From NCBI GenBank assembly GCA_030248225.1, contig JASANE010029376.1, forward strand, positions 124,001-188,000: 64,000 nucleotides of DNA, in the 5' to 3' direction. Each line of letters opens with the position of its first letter. Positions within the stretch are counted from its first letter, which is position 1. Shown one piece after another: positions 54,101-55,579 of the stretch. The notes below the pieces were generated by a model, which saw only the letters and a program-made list of their open reading frames with translations, was not told the DNA's origin and searched no databases. Origin of the DNA: Trileptium ribeirensis. Taxonomy: Eukaryota; Nematoda; Enoplea; Enoplida; Thoracostomopsidae. The position numbers were made by a program, and so were the translations under genes.

Positions 54101-55410
54101 GTGAAATTGTTTAGATTGACCTTCAGGAGCTGATGTTTTAGGTATTGTAGCGACATTAGCGAACGTTGTAAAAAACAGTTAAATATACTTAAATCCAAGT
54201 CTTGCAAAAATGCTGGGTGTAAGTGCGTTAAATACTTACAAACGACTTGCCTTGAAATAATATGGAAGTAAAAATAAAAATCGATCGATCGTTTTTCAAT
54301 CGACTATAACGTACGGTTTTTACCCGTATAGAGTCAGAAAATTTACAGAACTTGGATATCTAGCAAAAACTATCCGAGCGTGGACCGGACACCGAATTTA
54401 AAATTTTATAATAAGAGCAACTGTCAGATCTACATGCAATATCTGATAGGCCCAATTCCACCGCGTCAAAAGCTTCCGCATGCGAAGCAATATCACAAAC
54501 GTCAACACCTTTTACCTGGTTCGATATGGTTTGAACCCAGTTAGAAATCTGAGCACATCCTGCCTCAAAGCAAACACAGGCATCTTACAGTGGACTGCTT
54601 TGCACAATTTATTATCGAACTTAAAATTTGCATTAAATAAATAAGTATTTTCATCGTTCAATTTCAAACAGAAGTTGAAGCACTGGTTTGTGCCACCGAA
54701 AGAAACCACGCGCATTGTACATCCAATTACAAACCAGGCGTGCAAAATTTTTGAGCGAATGGAAACTCAATCTCTGCTACAATAACATTCACATTTTTCT
54801 CGATGCTTGCACATCTCTCACCTATTCGCAACTCAAACTAAAAATCGGAAAAATCAAAATATTTCAACTAATTAAATGTAAATCTGAATTACTATAGATT
54901 TTATTTACAAATGATCATTATGATTATTACACCATATCATATGAAAAAAATAACTATACCTGTTTGTTTGGTACGCAGAGAATTTTGAAGCTTTGCTACC
55001 AGAATAACCTGGAAATTCGATAAGACGGTAGTAAATACAGATTGATAGTCATCACTGCCGGCGGAAAATGGCGCCGTAGCTGCAGAAGGAGCTACAGGAC
55101 CGCTATTATTTAATGTGTTGCAACCAATACAGTCGACAGCTTTCAGTGTTCTAGAAGTGAGATACCTGAAACAAATTAAGAAATTAAATACAATACTAGA
55201 CAATCACACTGCGCATCTTTCATTGCCAACAAGAACGTCGCCAAATGAAACTACATACTTACAGTTGCTGACAGAATTGAAAGTATACCGTTCGCAAATA
55301 TCAATACAGCAGCGATGCATTAAGGACAACACTACTGCTTCATTTAGCGCGTTATACAAGGCCATAGACTGTCTATTTCGCACTCCAATGATTATTGCAA
55401 TGGTTAACAT
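3006..55410 (-). CDS. Giant multi-exon gene, unrecognised helical protein (partial at its 3' end)
   Basis: Thirty-four candidate exons, all on the minus strand, listed individually below, join into one reading frame of about 1,830 codons. What is seen: open frames bounded by AG and GT, many with GTAAGT, GTATGT or GTAAAT donors, and codon phases that agree at every junction except within 16,932-17,220. What is inferred: that they belong to one gene. Boundaries were sometimes chosen for phase, so agreement is partly by construction. The translation is dominated by amphipathic helices (for example LLARYLIALCSLDAAL), with hydrophilic loops rich in Q, N, D and S and scattered cysteines, as in large HEAT/armadillo-like scaffolds. 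No catalytic motif was identified. Long introns hold TE-A, hAT-like and MITE insertions. It could instead be two or three genes: possible stops at 49,549 and 38,623 would end products there. Confidence 0.55.
3174..3278 (-). CDS. Exon 33
   Basis: Donor TTTCA|GTACCG, phase 2, 40-nt intron to exon 34. The acceptor used (ACTTTTAAG) is one of two in phase. Encodes TSFVRTVIIIWVAYSPSDLN and KENSFSDSIF. The frame is open a further 30 codons upstream. Confidence 0.6.
3279..4131. other. Intron sequence, nothing clear
   Basis: Part of the intron between exons 32 and 33. Short GC-rich patches near 3,600-3,720 and 3,940-4,020 have the CCCCAGxTTCA... style of decayed MITEs seen near 11,460 and 11,950, but no ends were found. 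Confidence 0.4.
4132..4839. repeat. Recent 354-bp tandem duplication
   Basis: Two head-to-tail copies, 4,132-4,485 and 4,486-4,839, each starting TAGACATGCCATTCC. Only a handful of single-base differences were seen (for example CGCAACAA/CGCAGCAA and AACAGCAAC/AACAGTAAC), so identity is about 99%. Each copy ends near a TATA-like GATATATAAC. No transposon ends are visible. Confidence 0.93.
4820..4895 (+). promoter_or_regulatory. Possible promoter and 5' UTR exon
   Basis: An ATATATAAC TATA-like box near 4,824-4,832 is followed about 25-30 bases on by TCATAAC and then by a strong donor TTACTTAT|GTAAGT at about 4,889. With the acceptor AATTTAATTACAG at 5,083 this would make a spliced 5' UTR for the reading frame at 5,094. 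Confidence 0.28.
5094..5315 (+). CDS. Possible small gene, 72 codons, unrecognised
   Basis: ATG at 5,094, ten bases after an acceptor-like AATTTAATTACAG, and TGA at 5,310-5,312. The product is hydrophilic: a basic front (YFKQNKLQTVPSKRRD) and an acidic, phenylalanine-bearing end (FADFMKFRSEDFLADNENL, then TDDD). AATAAA occurs at 5,580. Codon use is not AT-extreme, unlike chance frames nearby. It lies antisense in the intron between exons 32 and 33. It may instead be the last exon of a longer plus-strand gene, or chance. No family recognised. Confidence 0.4.
5335..5575 (-). mobile_element. Fragment related to MITE family G
   Basis: On the minus strand it shares phrases with the 41,891-42,258 element: GCTTCAGAAxGGAATTTTAG, AATTTTGCCAGxG and GATGAACCAGGTGGAGCCC. 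Ends are diverged and no target duplication was seen. Confidence 0.5.
5640..6036. other. Intron sequence, nothing recognised
   Basis: AT-rich, no exon with credible splice sites on either strand. A GGGGCCCC-bearing patch at 5,660 is the only GC-rich part. Confidence 0.4.
6037..6276 (-). CDS. Exon 32
   Basis: Acceptor AGAATTAATTTTAG, consensus donor GAGCC|GTAAGT, phase 2 in and out. Encodes TSASLRRAIPMIPLSPKCQL, YARLGRMLAIARSIFVANIE and a polar end NGKQLNLSNFEVE. Clearly richer in GC than its flanks. Confidence 0.77.
6393..6600 (+). pseudogene. 3' tail of a second LINE
   Basis: Reads FFPQRVINQWNSLPWEVVSA, then RVSSFKRRLHVYV to TAA. This is the familiar C-terminal end of animal LINE reverse transcriptases (R-x-x-x-x-W-N-x-L-P...VV-x-A-x-x-V-x-x-F-K-x-x-L). 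After the stop come about 90 bases of 3' UTR with a CCCCGTTCCCTACGGGG hairpin. The rest of the element is missing, as expected for a 5'-truncated insertion. Confidence 0.75.
6932..7523 (+). pseudogene. Open frame split by a 174-bp MITE
   Basis: A frame starts at ATG 6,932 (MDDDRELPETLEKAILEIFN) just after an acceptor-like TTTACATTACAG and runs in ORF-typical fashion to 7,033. It resumes at 7,208 (RKAPLPVIIRLIHKRHVSLI) and ends at TAA 7,521-7,523. Taking out the element and one TA copy leaves the frame continuous, about 139 codons. The second part (VIIRLIHKRHVSLILRNASALK) resembles the RNA-binding part of LINE ORF1 proteins, so this may be ORF1 of an old LINE rather than a host gene. That assignment is inference. 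Confidence 0.6.
7034..7207 (+). mobile_element. Mariner-type MITE D1
   Basis: Terminal inverted repeats CAGTACCCGCCAAAAATGAC and its complement ending GGCGAGTACTG, flanked by TA on both sides, the target duplication of Tc1/mariner elements. The centre carries runs built from CTCGCTCGCGACTCGCTCGA on both arms. Non-coding, so mobilised in trans if at all. Confidence 0.9.
7524..8852. other. Intron, mostly featureless; one GC-rich repeat patch
   Basis: AT-rich intron between exons 31 and 32. About 8,490-8,740 is a GC-rich patch (GACCTGGGAGGGCCGCCGAA) with similarity of phrasing to 18,090-18,250, probably a degraded MITE. No exon was found. Confidence 0.4.
8853..9005 (-). CDS. Exon 31
   Basis: Donor CAGCTG|GTAGGT, phase 2. 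Encodes GLAQYPSKMSLLARYLIALC, then SLDAALESRQLFQALAVGGY, a classic helix-turn-helix pair. Start chosen at ACAAG to keep phase 2; the stronger acceptor CACGTCTTTCAG eight codons later would need phase 0. Confidence 0.65.
9150..9358 (-). CDS. Exon 30
   Basis: Strong acceptor CTTGTCTTTTTAG, donor GAAAAG|GTTAGT, phase 0 in and 2 out. Encodes DARLSCYLSGCGLSASLLSY, QQPLVKSILASSCVELSSC and RDPIWDFVQRLPHVSEESG. Confidence 0.78.
9975..10345 (+). mobile_element. MITE family E, copy 1
   Basis: Shares with 36,390-36,765 the order CCCCCACTxTCCAAATCCC, CATGTTCGT, ACTCGGCC, then TTAATTACxACTATTTxTAA, GAAAATATGGAAA and TTTTTAA, and ends near AGCCGTGGACATGCC. A GTGGACAxGCC end marks the family. No long frame. 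Confidence 0.75.
10645..10905 (-). CDS. Exon 29
   Basis: 87 codons; acceptor at CATAAAG, donor CTGTAT|GTCAGT, phase 0 in and out. Encodes TSCLLIVIPPLAKNLEQKIK, AFTIVNKQLTSSQPYTFYRG and FRRSSVQSVWKWLY. Without the donor the frame stops at 10,624. Other exons may exist in the 2.8-kb gap upstream. Confidence 0.65.
10906..12041. other. Intron with decayed repeats
   Basis: Part of the intron between exons 28 and 29. About 11,440-11,560 and 11,740-12,000 contain CCCAGxTTCA and CTCCAGGTGTTTTCAGG phrases of decayed MITEs; AATAAAGACGTTTTTGCA at 11,835 recurs at 52,237. No exon found. Confidence 0.4.
12042..12361 (-). mobile_element. MITE family E, copy 2
   Basis: Inverted relative to copy 1: GCCTGTTTACA at the left, TGTGGACAGGC at the right. 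Central CAxTGTAAATAGTGGTAAT is the complement of the 36.6-kb copy. Confidence 0.78.
12935..13090 (+). mobile_element. MITE family E, partial copy
   Basis: Right part only: GAAAATATGGAAATATT, CACCCACCCCCAC, CCCGAGAATGAACATG and an end CTGCAGACAGGC. Confidence 0.6.
13258..13385 (+). CDS. Possible first exon of an antisense secreted-protein gene
   Basis: ATG at 13,258 in AAAATG context, frame running to a donor GAGTTAT|GTGAGT at about 13,382. The end of the frame is a hydrophobic signal-like stretch (MILVAMVPFTCSLVTSY). TATATATATC lies about 60 bases upstream near 13,196. No continuation exon was found and it would lie inside the large gene's intron on the other strand, so chance is quite possible. 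Confidence 0.22.
13722..13901 (-). CDS. Exon 28: cysteine-containing segment
   Basis: Exactly 60 codons between acceptor CTTACTTACAG and consensus donor GCTCAG|GTAAGT, phase 0 in and out. Five cysteines lie in the first half (TGFKCGKDTICSSAGATFHT, then CLTDECTTTF and another in STICSDVLAF). Spacing does not match a zinc finger I know. This is the best-bounded exon in the window. Confidence 0.83.
14211..14362 (-). CDS. Exon 27: hydrophilic loop
   Basis: Acceptor TAACTATTGCAG, donor GATTTG|GTAAGA, phase 1 in and 0 out. Encodes an Asn/Thr/Asp-rich segment (TPTSVKNANDPTQRHVQRSN, then KIVLIDEVDDGNEKQDL). Confidence 0.75.
14837..15086 (-). CDS. Exon 26
   Basis: Acceptor GTATTTCTAG, donor GCGG|GTATTA, phase 0 in and 1 out. 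Encodes SGLLAKCRFLLSSVPPLHAS, then RLRILARLASGKSRWVQCLV, and a polar end (HQDQASDAPVESDA). The GC-rich patch keeps other frames open too; this one is chosen for length, phase and helical character. Confidence 0.58.
15466..15591 (-). CDS. Exon 25
   Basis: Acceptor TGTGTTTTTATGAAG, donor GGTAT|GTAACT, phase 0 in and out. Encodes AFEIQLAKCFEIESKYNIAT and ECILLLNTVLLYLTQW. A GTATGT four bases earlier is an alternative donor in phase 2. Confidence 0.68.
15953..16214 (-). CDS. Exon 24: polyglutamine loop
   Basis: 87 codons from acceptor TTTTATTACAG to donor ATTAAG|GTTTGT, phase 2 in and 0 out. Helix LLMCVLIKHAGLVTLAINVS, a loop with two glutamine runs (RQQQQQPLASPSREQQQNS), then SAFLPLCLATILRRVHQSKW. 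A second frame is also open here and was rejected. Confidence 0.68.
16408..16432 (-). CDS. Exon 23: 25-nt micro-exon
   Basis: Acceptor CCATTTTTAG, donor GCTAAG|GTTTTA, phase 1 in and 2 out, encoding VISILTAL. It links exons 22 and 24 in phase and extends the helix beginning exon 24 (RLLMCVLIKHAG). Confidence 0.4.
16565..16660 (-). CDS. Exon 22: basic linker
   Basis: Acceptor AAATCTACCAG, donor CACCAG|GTAACT, phase 1 in and out. Encodes a Ser/Gln/Arg/Lys-rich hydrophilic segment (SQKAVRTRRNQKIKSFPTPL). An upstream in-frame ATG at 16,673-16,675 is an alternative start for a shorter gene. Confidence 0.6.
16932..17220 (-). CDS. Exon 21 region: two overlapping open frames
   Basis: Acceptor TTAATTTATTAACAG at 17,220 starts a frame reading SPINLTEGLYDETVLKAKN and FSHFLVKLLNN. 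Near 17,115 a second frame becomes open and continues with VPDDSTGNFTVNMPDTPTNV to MNMKHG and a donor at CATG|GTTCTC (phase 1), which matches exon 22. Both parts look coding but are one base out of register. An undetected splice, a base error or a true frameshift would explain this. Confidence 0.45.
17247..17302 (-). CDS. Exon 20
   Basis: 56 nt, acceptor GACGGGACAG, donor GATTCAT|GTATTA, phase 2 in and 1 out, encoding AKTPFARCLQTLGIPKDS. The intron after it would be only 26 nt, which is suspiciously short. Confidence 0.45.
17371..17647 (-). CDS. Exon 19
   Basis: 92 codons, acceptor TTTTGTTATTGTAG, donor GGGCG|GTAAAT, phase 1 in and 2 out. Encodes ITDSMLIQRDFLSSLATGNF, an Asn/Ser/Cys-rich stretch (NCETENNYTADSNSSC) and YISQNLLPLPPELNVALEE. 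Joins exon 18 in phase across a 16.4-kb intron filled with TE-A copy 1 and other repeats. Confidence 0.75.
17660..19500. other. Intron, mostly featureless
   Basis: Beginning of the 16.4-kb intron upstream of exon 19. Patches at 18,090-18,300 and 18,480-18,680 have the GGAGGxC...GGGGG style of degraded MITEs. The rest is AT-rich with no exon seen. Confidence 0.4.
19501..21140. mobile_element. TIR element C, copy 1, with internal tandem units
   Basis: Ends TGAAACGGAGCGA and its complement CGCTCCGTTTCA; subterminal inverted parts also match (TCGTGAAAATTTTTT / AAATTTTCACGA). Between 19,920 and 20,700 a degenerate unit of roughly 110-195 bp recurs, recognisable by TTCTGGAAATCxGGTTCATT, GACCCTAAA, TACGCAATACxTAACCAA and CTAGATAACCxA. 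No conserved long frame. Confidence 0.85.
21141..21465. other. Short interval between two repeats
   Basis: Between TIR element C and TE-A copy 1. CCCAGGTGTGTC and similar pieces suggest another decayed MITE; nothing definite. Confidence 0.35.
22142..23407 (-). pseudogene. LINE tail with RNase H domain, inserted in TE-A copy 1
   Basis: On the minus strand: an RNase HI domain (IVCYSDGSAINMGNERSCGG, then FQAEVTAICRCAEIL, SQAALKPLDNS and KGHAGLFGNEMADRLANNGS), followed by a cysteine/histidine motif (CRRCGKDLETAKHLTFEC) typical of the C-terminus of I/Jockey/R1-type LINEs. In the SQAAL motif the usual catalytic Asp is replaced and stops/frameshifts occur. It ends with a CATT/TA-rich tail near 22,142. 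It is interrupted by a MITE at 22,462-22,701. Confidence 0.85.
22462..22701 (+). mobile_element. Mariner-type MITE D2, inside the LINE tail
   Basis: TIRs CAGTACTCGCCAAAAATGAC / GGCGGGTACTG, flanked by TA. The core consists of repeated CGAGCGAGTCGCGAGCGAGT on one arm and the complementary order on the other, around a shared AT-rich middle also present in D1. Confidence 0.92.
26921..28101 (+). mobile_element. hAT-like element F1
   Basis: Starts CAGGGAGTAAT and ends GGTTATTCCCTG, with GGTTCCGG-rich terminal zones. Flanked by an exact 8-bp duplication GGTGAGGG. A CAGGG terminus plus 8-bp duplication is the hAT signature. No transposase is seen, so it is non-autonomous. It is inserted in the nested TE-A copy. 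Confidence 0.88.
28305..28322. other. Conserved perfect hairpin in TE-A
   Basis: GTCCTCACTCGTGAGGAC, a near-perfect inverted repeat. Equivalents occur in the other TE-A copies at about 23,761, 41,349 and 62,157 with changes mostly in the loop. Confidence 0.7.
28735..29735 (-). mobile_element. hAT-like element F2, inverted relative to F1
   Basis: Starts CAGGGTATAACCGGAACC and ends CCGGTTATTCCCTG. Flanked by (AT)n, compatible with an 8-bp duplication ATATATAT. Internal sequence is the reverse complement of F1 (for example CCTTCATCTGTTTTACTA against TAGTAAAACAGATGAAGG). Confidence 0.85.
33863..34046. other. Short intron remainder
   Basis: Between TE-A copy 1 and exon 18; AT-rich, nothing recognised. 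Confidence 0.35.
34047..34109 (-). CDS. Exon 18
   Basis: Separated from exon 17 by a 49-nt pyrimidine-rich intron. Donor AACAG|GTAGCG, phase 1 in and out. Encodes SGLSKWSAGFLWARIIKPKT. A GGTTCGAACC palindrome just past the donor resembles a tRNA B box; see the rejected list. Confidence 0.52.
34159..34330 (-). CDS. Exon 17
   Basis: Acceptor GTAATTTTAG, donor GCGG|GTTTGT, phase 0 in and 1 out. Encodes MQALYDDWVSVPDKCRYLLT, then an acidic loop (RLLDEGEDKQEGNAATDEH). Composition differs sharply from the surrounding AT-rich DNA. Confidence 0.72.
34900..35245 (+). mobile_element. MITE family E, diverged copy
   Basis: Contains TTAAATACTATTTCTAACGC, CTAAAAACACAGCACTATAT and CTCCCCCTCACTGTTCGGAAGG in the family order. 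Ends are not clear. Confidence 0.5.
35290..36190. other. Intron, nothing definite
   Basis: Between exons 16 and 17. A GC-rich patch at 35,970-36,110 resembles other decayed MITEs. No exon seen. Confidence 0.4.
36200..36386 (-). CDS. Exon 16
   Basis: Long open frame ending in donor CACAAG|GTAAAT, phase 0 out, encoding SVCFNNLLSYLYVLVKQPII and LLKVECLVAYFLVSHSHHK. The acceptor CTAG lies against the end of a MITE (36,390-36,765). An internal TTTTGTTTCAG gives an alternative shorter exon starting at 36,286. Confidence 0.62.
36390..36765 (+). mobile_element. MITE family E, copy 4, touching a splice acceptor
   Basis: Ends GCCTGCCCACA and TGTGGACAGGC. Its left end lies three bases from the AG used as acceptor of exon 16 on the minus strand. 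Confidence 0.85.
37269..38524. mobile_element. TIR element C, copy 2
   Basis: Starts TGAAACGGAGCGAGCG and ends CTAGCTCCGTTTCA. Internal repeats at about 195-bp spacing share GAACCCATTGAAA, GGTTCATTGACCCTAA and ATGATGACC-type words with copy 1. It occupies most of the intron between exons 15 and 16. Confidence 0.85.
38627..38668 (-). CDS. Exon 15
   Basis: Acceptor ATAATTTTCAACAG, phase 2, reading YVQWLTFKYKSTV. With donor GTGCT|GTGAAT it joins exon 16 in phase. Without it a TGA follows at 38,623-38,625, so a gene end here is the alternative. The next intron holds the TIR element at 37,269-38,524. Confidence 0.48.
38715..38775 (-). CDS. Exon 14
   Basis: Follows a 34-nt intron. Acceptor AAAACGAAG, donor ATAATAT|GTAAGC, phase 1 in and 2 out. 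Encodes VSFSLKQHMLKMLQRDICYN. Confidence 0.6.
38810..38933 (-). CDS. Exon 13
   Basis: Donor ATAATAG|GTAATT, phase 1. The acceptor at CTTAAG (phase 0) is weak; an AATCAG nearer the middle is an alternative that breaks phase. It encodes INFEPECAFEWKIIIALFGK. The following intron is only 34 nt. Confidence 0.58.
39023..39114 (-). CDS. Exon 12
   Basis: Acceptor GTAGCCTTGCAG and consensus donor TACACT|GTAAGT, phase 1 in and 0 out. Encodes KDISSLLKNSNFLDEKMSDF followed by IAKATGKLYT. Both splice sites are strong. Confidence 0.75.
39265..39349 (-). CDS. Exon 11
   Basis: Acceptor TTGTTTTCACGAAG, donor TAGCTA|GTATGT, phase 0 in and 1 out. Encodes LSLEMRNNQWMNTSRIPTSF and on. Confidence 0.6.
39568..39599 (-). 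CDS. Exon 10 (32 nt)
   Basis: Short exon, acceptor TTGTACGCAG, donor GGGTTTA|GTAAAT, phase 1 in and 0 out, encoding LETVYRFSGL. It is open in other frames too, so support is mainly splice sites and phase. Confidence 0.42.
41495..43072 (+). mobile_element. hAT-like element F3, carrying a nested MITE
   Basis: Diverged left end CAGGTAGTAACCG, right end GGTTCCGGTTATTCCCTG. Flanks ATGTAACG and GTGTAGCG agree at six of eight bases, consistent with an aged 8-bp duplication. Internal sequence matches F1 closely. Interrupted at 41,891-42,258. Confidence 0.85.
41891..42258 (+). mobile_element. MITE family G, 368 bp
   Basis: TIRs CTGGGCTCTCC / GGAGAGCCCAG with an exact 5-bp duplication TGGAT on both sides. 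The F1 copy shows the uninterrupted site (AGAGTATGGCTTACG), confirming insertion. Contains two copies of AAAATTTTGCCAGGGGGCAT. Confidence 0.93.
49569..49625 (-). CDS. Exon 9 (internal, or last exon of a shorter gene)
   Basis: Acceptor TTGGTATTTTCAAG, phase 1, reading VSKSPVNVFDCAKYDEGKC. With donor TGTA|GTGATG it joins exon 10 in phase across a 10-kb intron holding TE-A copy 2. Read on instead, the frame ends at TAA 49,549-49,551, which overlaps an AATAAA at 49,545-49,550, so this may be a real 3' end. Confidence 0.45.
49626..50076. other. Intron 8
   Basis: About 450 bases between exons 8 and 9, AT-rich; nothing recognised. Confidence 0.4.
50077..50405 (-). CDS. Exon 8
   Basis: About 110 codons from acceptor CTATGCTTCAG (phase 2) to donor GTCG|GTTAGC (phase 1). 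It encodes NVLVSVWHKMKQCPGLPTAA, then a polar part and LSWADLRNNIRSGRKLVLIG. Without the donor an in-frame TAG follows at once, so it could be a terminal exon. The LSWADLRNN...LVLIGDFVF stretch faintly resembles the start of a cytochrome b5-like fold, but the His-Pro-Gly-Gly heme motif is absent, so I draw no conclusion. Confidence 0.68.
50531..51530. repeat. Three-unit tandem array (units about 350 bp)
   Basis: Units start ACCGGCAATGAGTTT at 50,531, 50,884 and 51,229, spacing 353 and 345 bp. Shared blocks include CAGCCGCCCAGGA, GAGGAACCATGAGGGTG, AACCCCATAAC and GGTTACGATAAAAATAACCT. Minus-strand frames through the units look alike only because the units are alike; they are not treated as genes. 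Located in the intron between exons 7 and 8. Confidence 0.93.
51531..51845. other. Intron remainder
   Basis: Between the tandem array and exon 7. ACACACAC simple repeat at 51,645. Nothing else recognised. Confidence 0.35.
51846..52026 (-). CDS. Exon 7: strongly hydrophobic segment
   Basis: Acceptor TTGTTGCTTATATAG, donor AAACT|GTATCC, phase 1 in and 2 out. It encodes a cysteine-containing start, then LLLVPVLAYVTLISLLTLIA, long and hydrophobic enough for a membrane segment but also possible as a buried helix pair. If the donor is not used the frame stops about eleven codons later. Confidence 0.55.
52190..52432. mobile_element. Degraded MITE-like fragment (related to family G)
   Basis: Shares AATAAAGACGTTTTTGCA with 11,835, and GGCAAAATTTTCAGCGAGAG / CTGGCAAAATTCGAGCCCTC phrases with the family G elements. 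No intact ends. Confidence 0.45.
52737..52953 (+). mobile_element. Mariner-type MITE D3, diverged
   Basis: Ends TAGTACTTGCCAGAAATGAG and CTCAATTCTGGTGAGTACTG, flanked by TA. The interior lacks the CGAGCGAG runs of D1 and D2 and instead has TTCGAxATTTG words. Lies in the intron between exons 6 and 7. Confidence 0.85.
53018..53269 (-). CDS. Exon 6
   Basis: Acceptor TTATCTTTAG and consensus donor AAAGAC|GTAAGT, phase 1 in and out. Helices include LPELCHLLVLLNVVYLPK and LTFKLQELLSSLDEFNSKF. A mariner-type MITE lies just downstream in the next intron. Confidence 0.78.
53275..53864. other. Intron 5
   Basis: About 600 bases between exons 5 and 6; AT-rich with a TATATATATA tract at 53,285. Nothing coding seen. 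Confidence 0.4.
53865..54212 (-). CDS. Exon 5
   Basis: 116 codons open from acceptor TTACACCCAG to donor TCAA|GTAAGA, phase 1 in and out. Helical: LDLSIFNCFLQRSLMSLQYL, then YLSVTAHYLLLRYACGIVSY and YSVWASCLFTVRKIL. This is among the best-supported exons. A 45-nt in-frame segment inside has possible splice ends but no stop, so I keep it coding. Confidence 0.78.
54240..54250 (-). CDS. Exon 4: 11-nt micro-exon
   Basis: Eleven bases between an acceptor ATATTATTTCAAG and a donor GTAAGTAT. It is the only piece found that connects phase 2 of exon 3 with phase 1 of exon 5, adding Arg-Gln-Val-Val. Strong sites and perfect phase support it; its size makes it a guess without RNA. Confidence 0.45.
54516..54765 (-). 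CDS. Exon 3
   Basis: Open frame ending in a strong donor ACCAG|GTAAAA, phase 2 out. The acceptor chosen (GAG at 54,766) keeps phase 1 but has a weak pyrimidine tract. It encodes KILHAWFVIGCTMRVVSFGG and a cysteine-containing middle (FDNKLCKAVHCKMPVFALRQ). Confidence 0.68.
54960..55165 (-). CDS. Exon 2
   Basis: Acceptor CTTAATTTGTTTCAG, donor ACAG|GTATAG, phase 2 in and 1 out. It encodes an Ala/Ser-rich linker (SGPVAPSAATAPFSAG) followed by a helix (VLSNFQVILVAKLQNSL). Splice sites are good and the frame is open throughout. Confidence 0.72.
55208..55410 (-). CDS. Exon 1: possible start
   Basis: Opens with ATG at 55,408-55,410, directly preceded by an in-frame TAG (which could also be an acceptor AG). 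Reads MLTIAIIIGVRNRQSMALYN onward and ends GCAGT|GTGATT in phase 2. A stronger-looking GTAAGT lies at 55,257-55,262 but breaks phase with exon 2. The chosen intron is 42 nt, like several others in this gene. Confidence 0.55.
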
Positions 55411-55579
55411 CTATCCATTACAACTTTCATACAGCCATTGAATTTTTAAACTTCTTAACTTTGGACGCCCTGATCGGTGGCACATAAGCTAATACTAAGT
55501 AAATACTATTGCTTTCATCGTATTTAGCAACTCTGAAATCCTACGTACCAATTGCTACAATAAGCGTTATATAAACTGA
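55411..55579 (-). promoter_or_regulatory. Candidate promoter interval of the large gene
   Basis: 169 bases between the possible start codon and TE-A copy 3. On the minus strand AGTTTATATAACGC (about 55,566-55,575) is TATA-like, about 160 bases before the ATG. If exon 1 is not the first exon this is just intron. Confidence 0.25.

Noticed and set aside
55204..55262. GTAAGT at 55,257-55,262 as donor of exon 1
   Set aside because: A good match to consensus but out of phase with exon 2 unless an unsupported 7-nt exon is added; the downstream donor keeps phase with a 42-nt intron.
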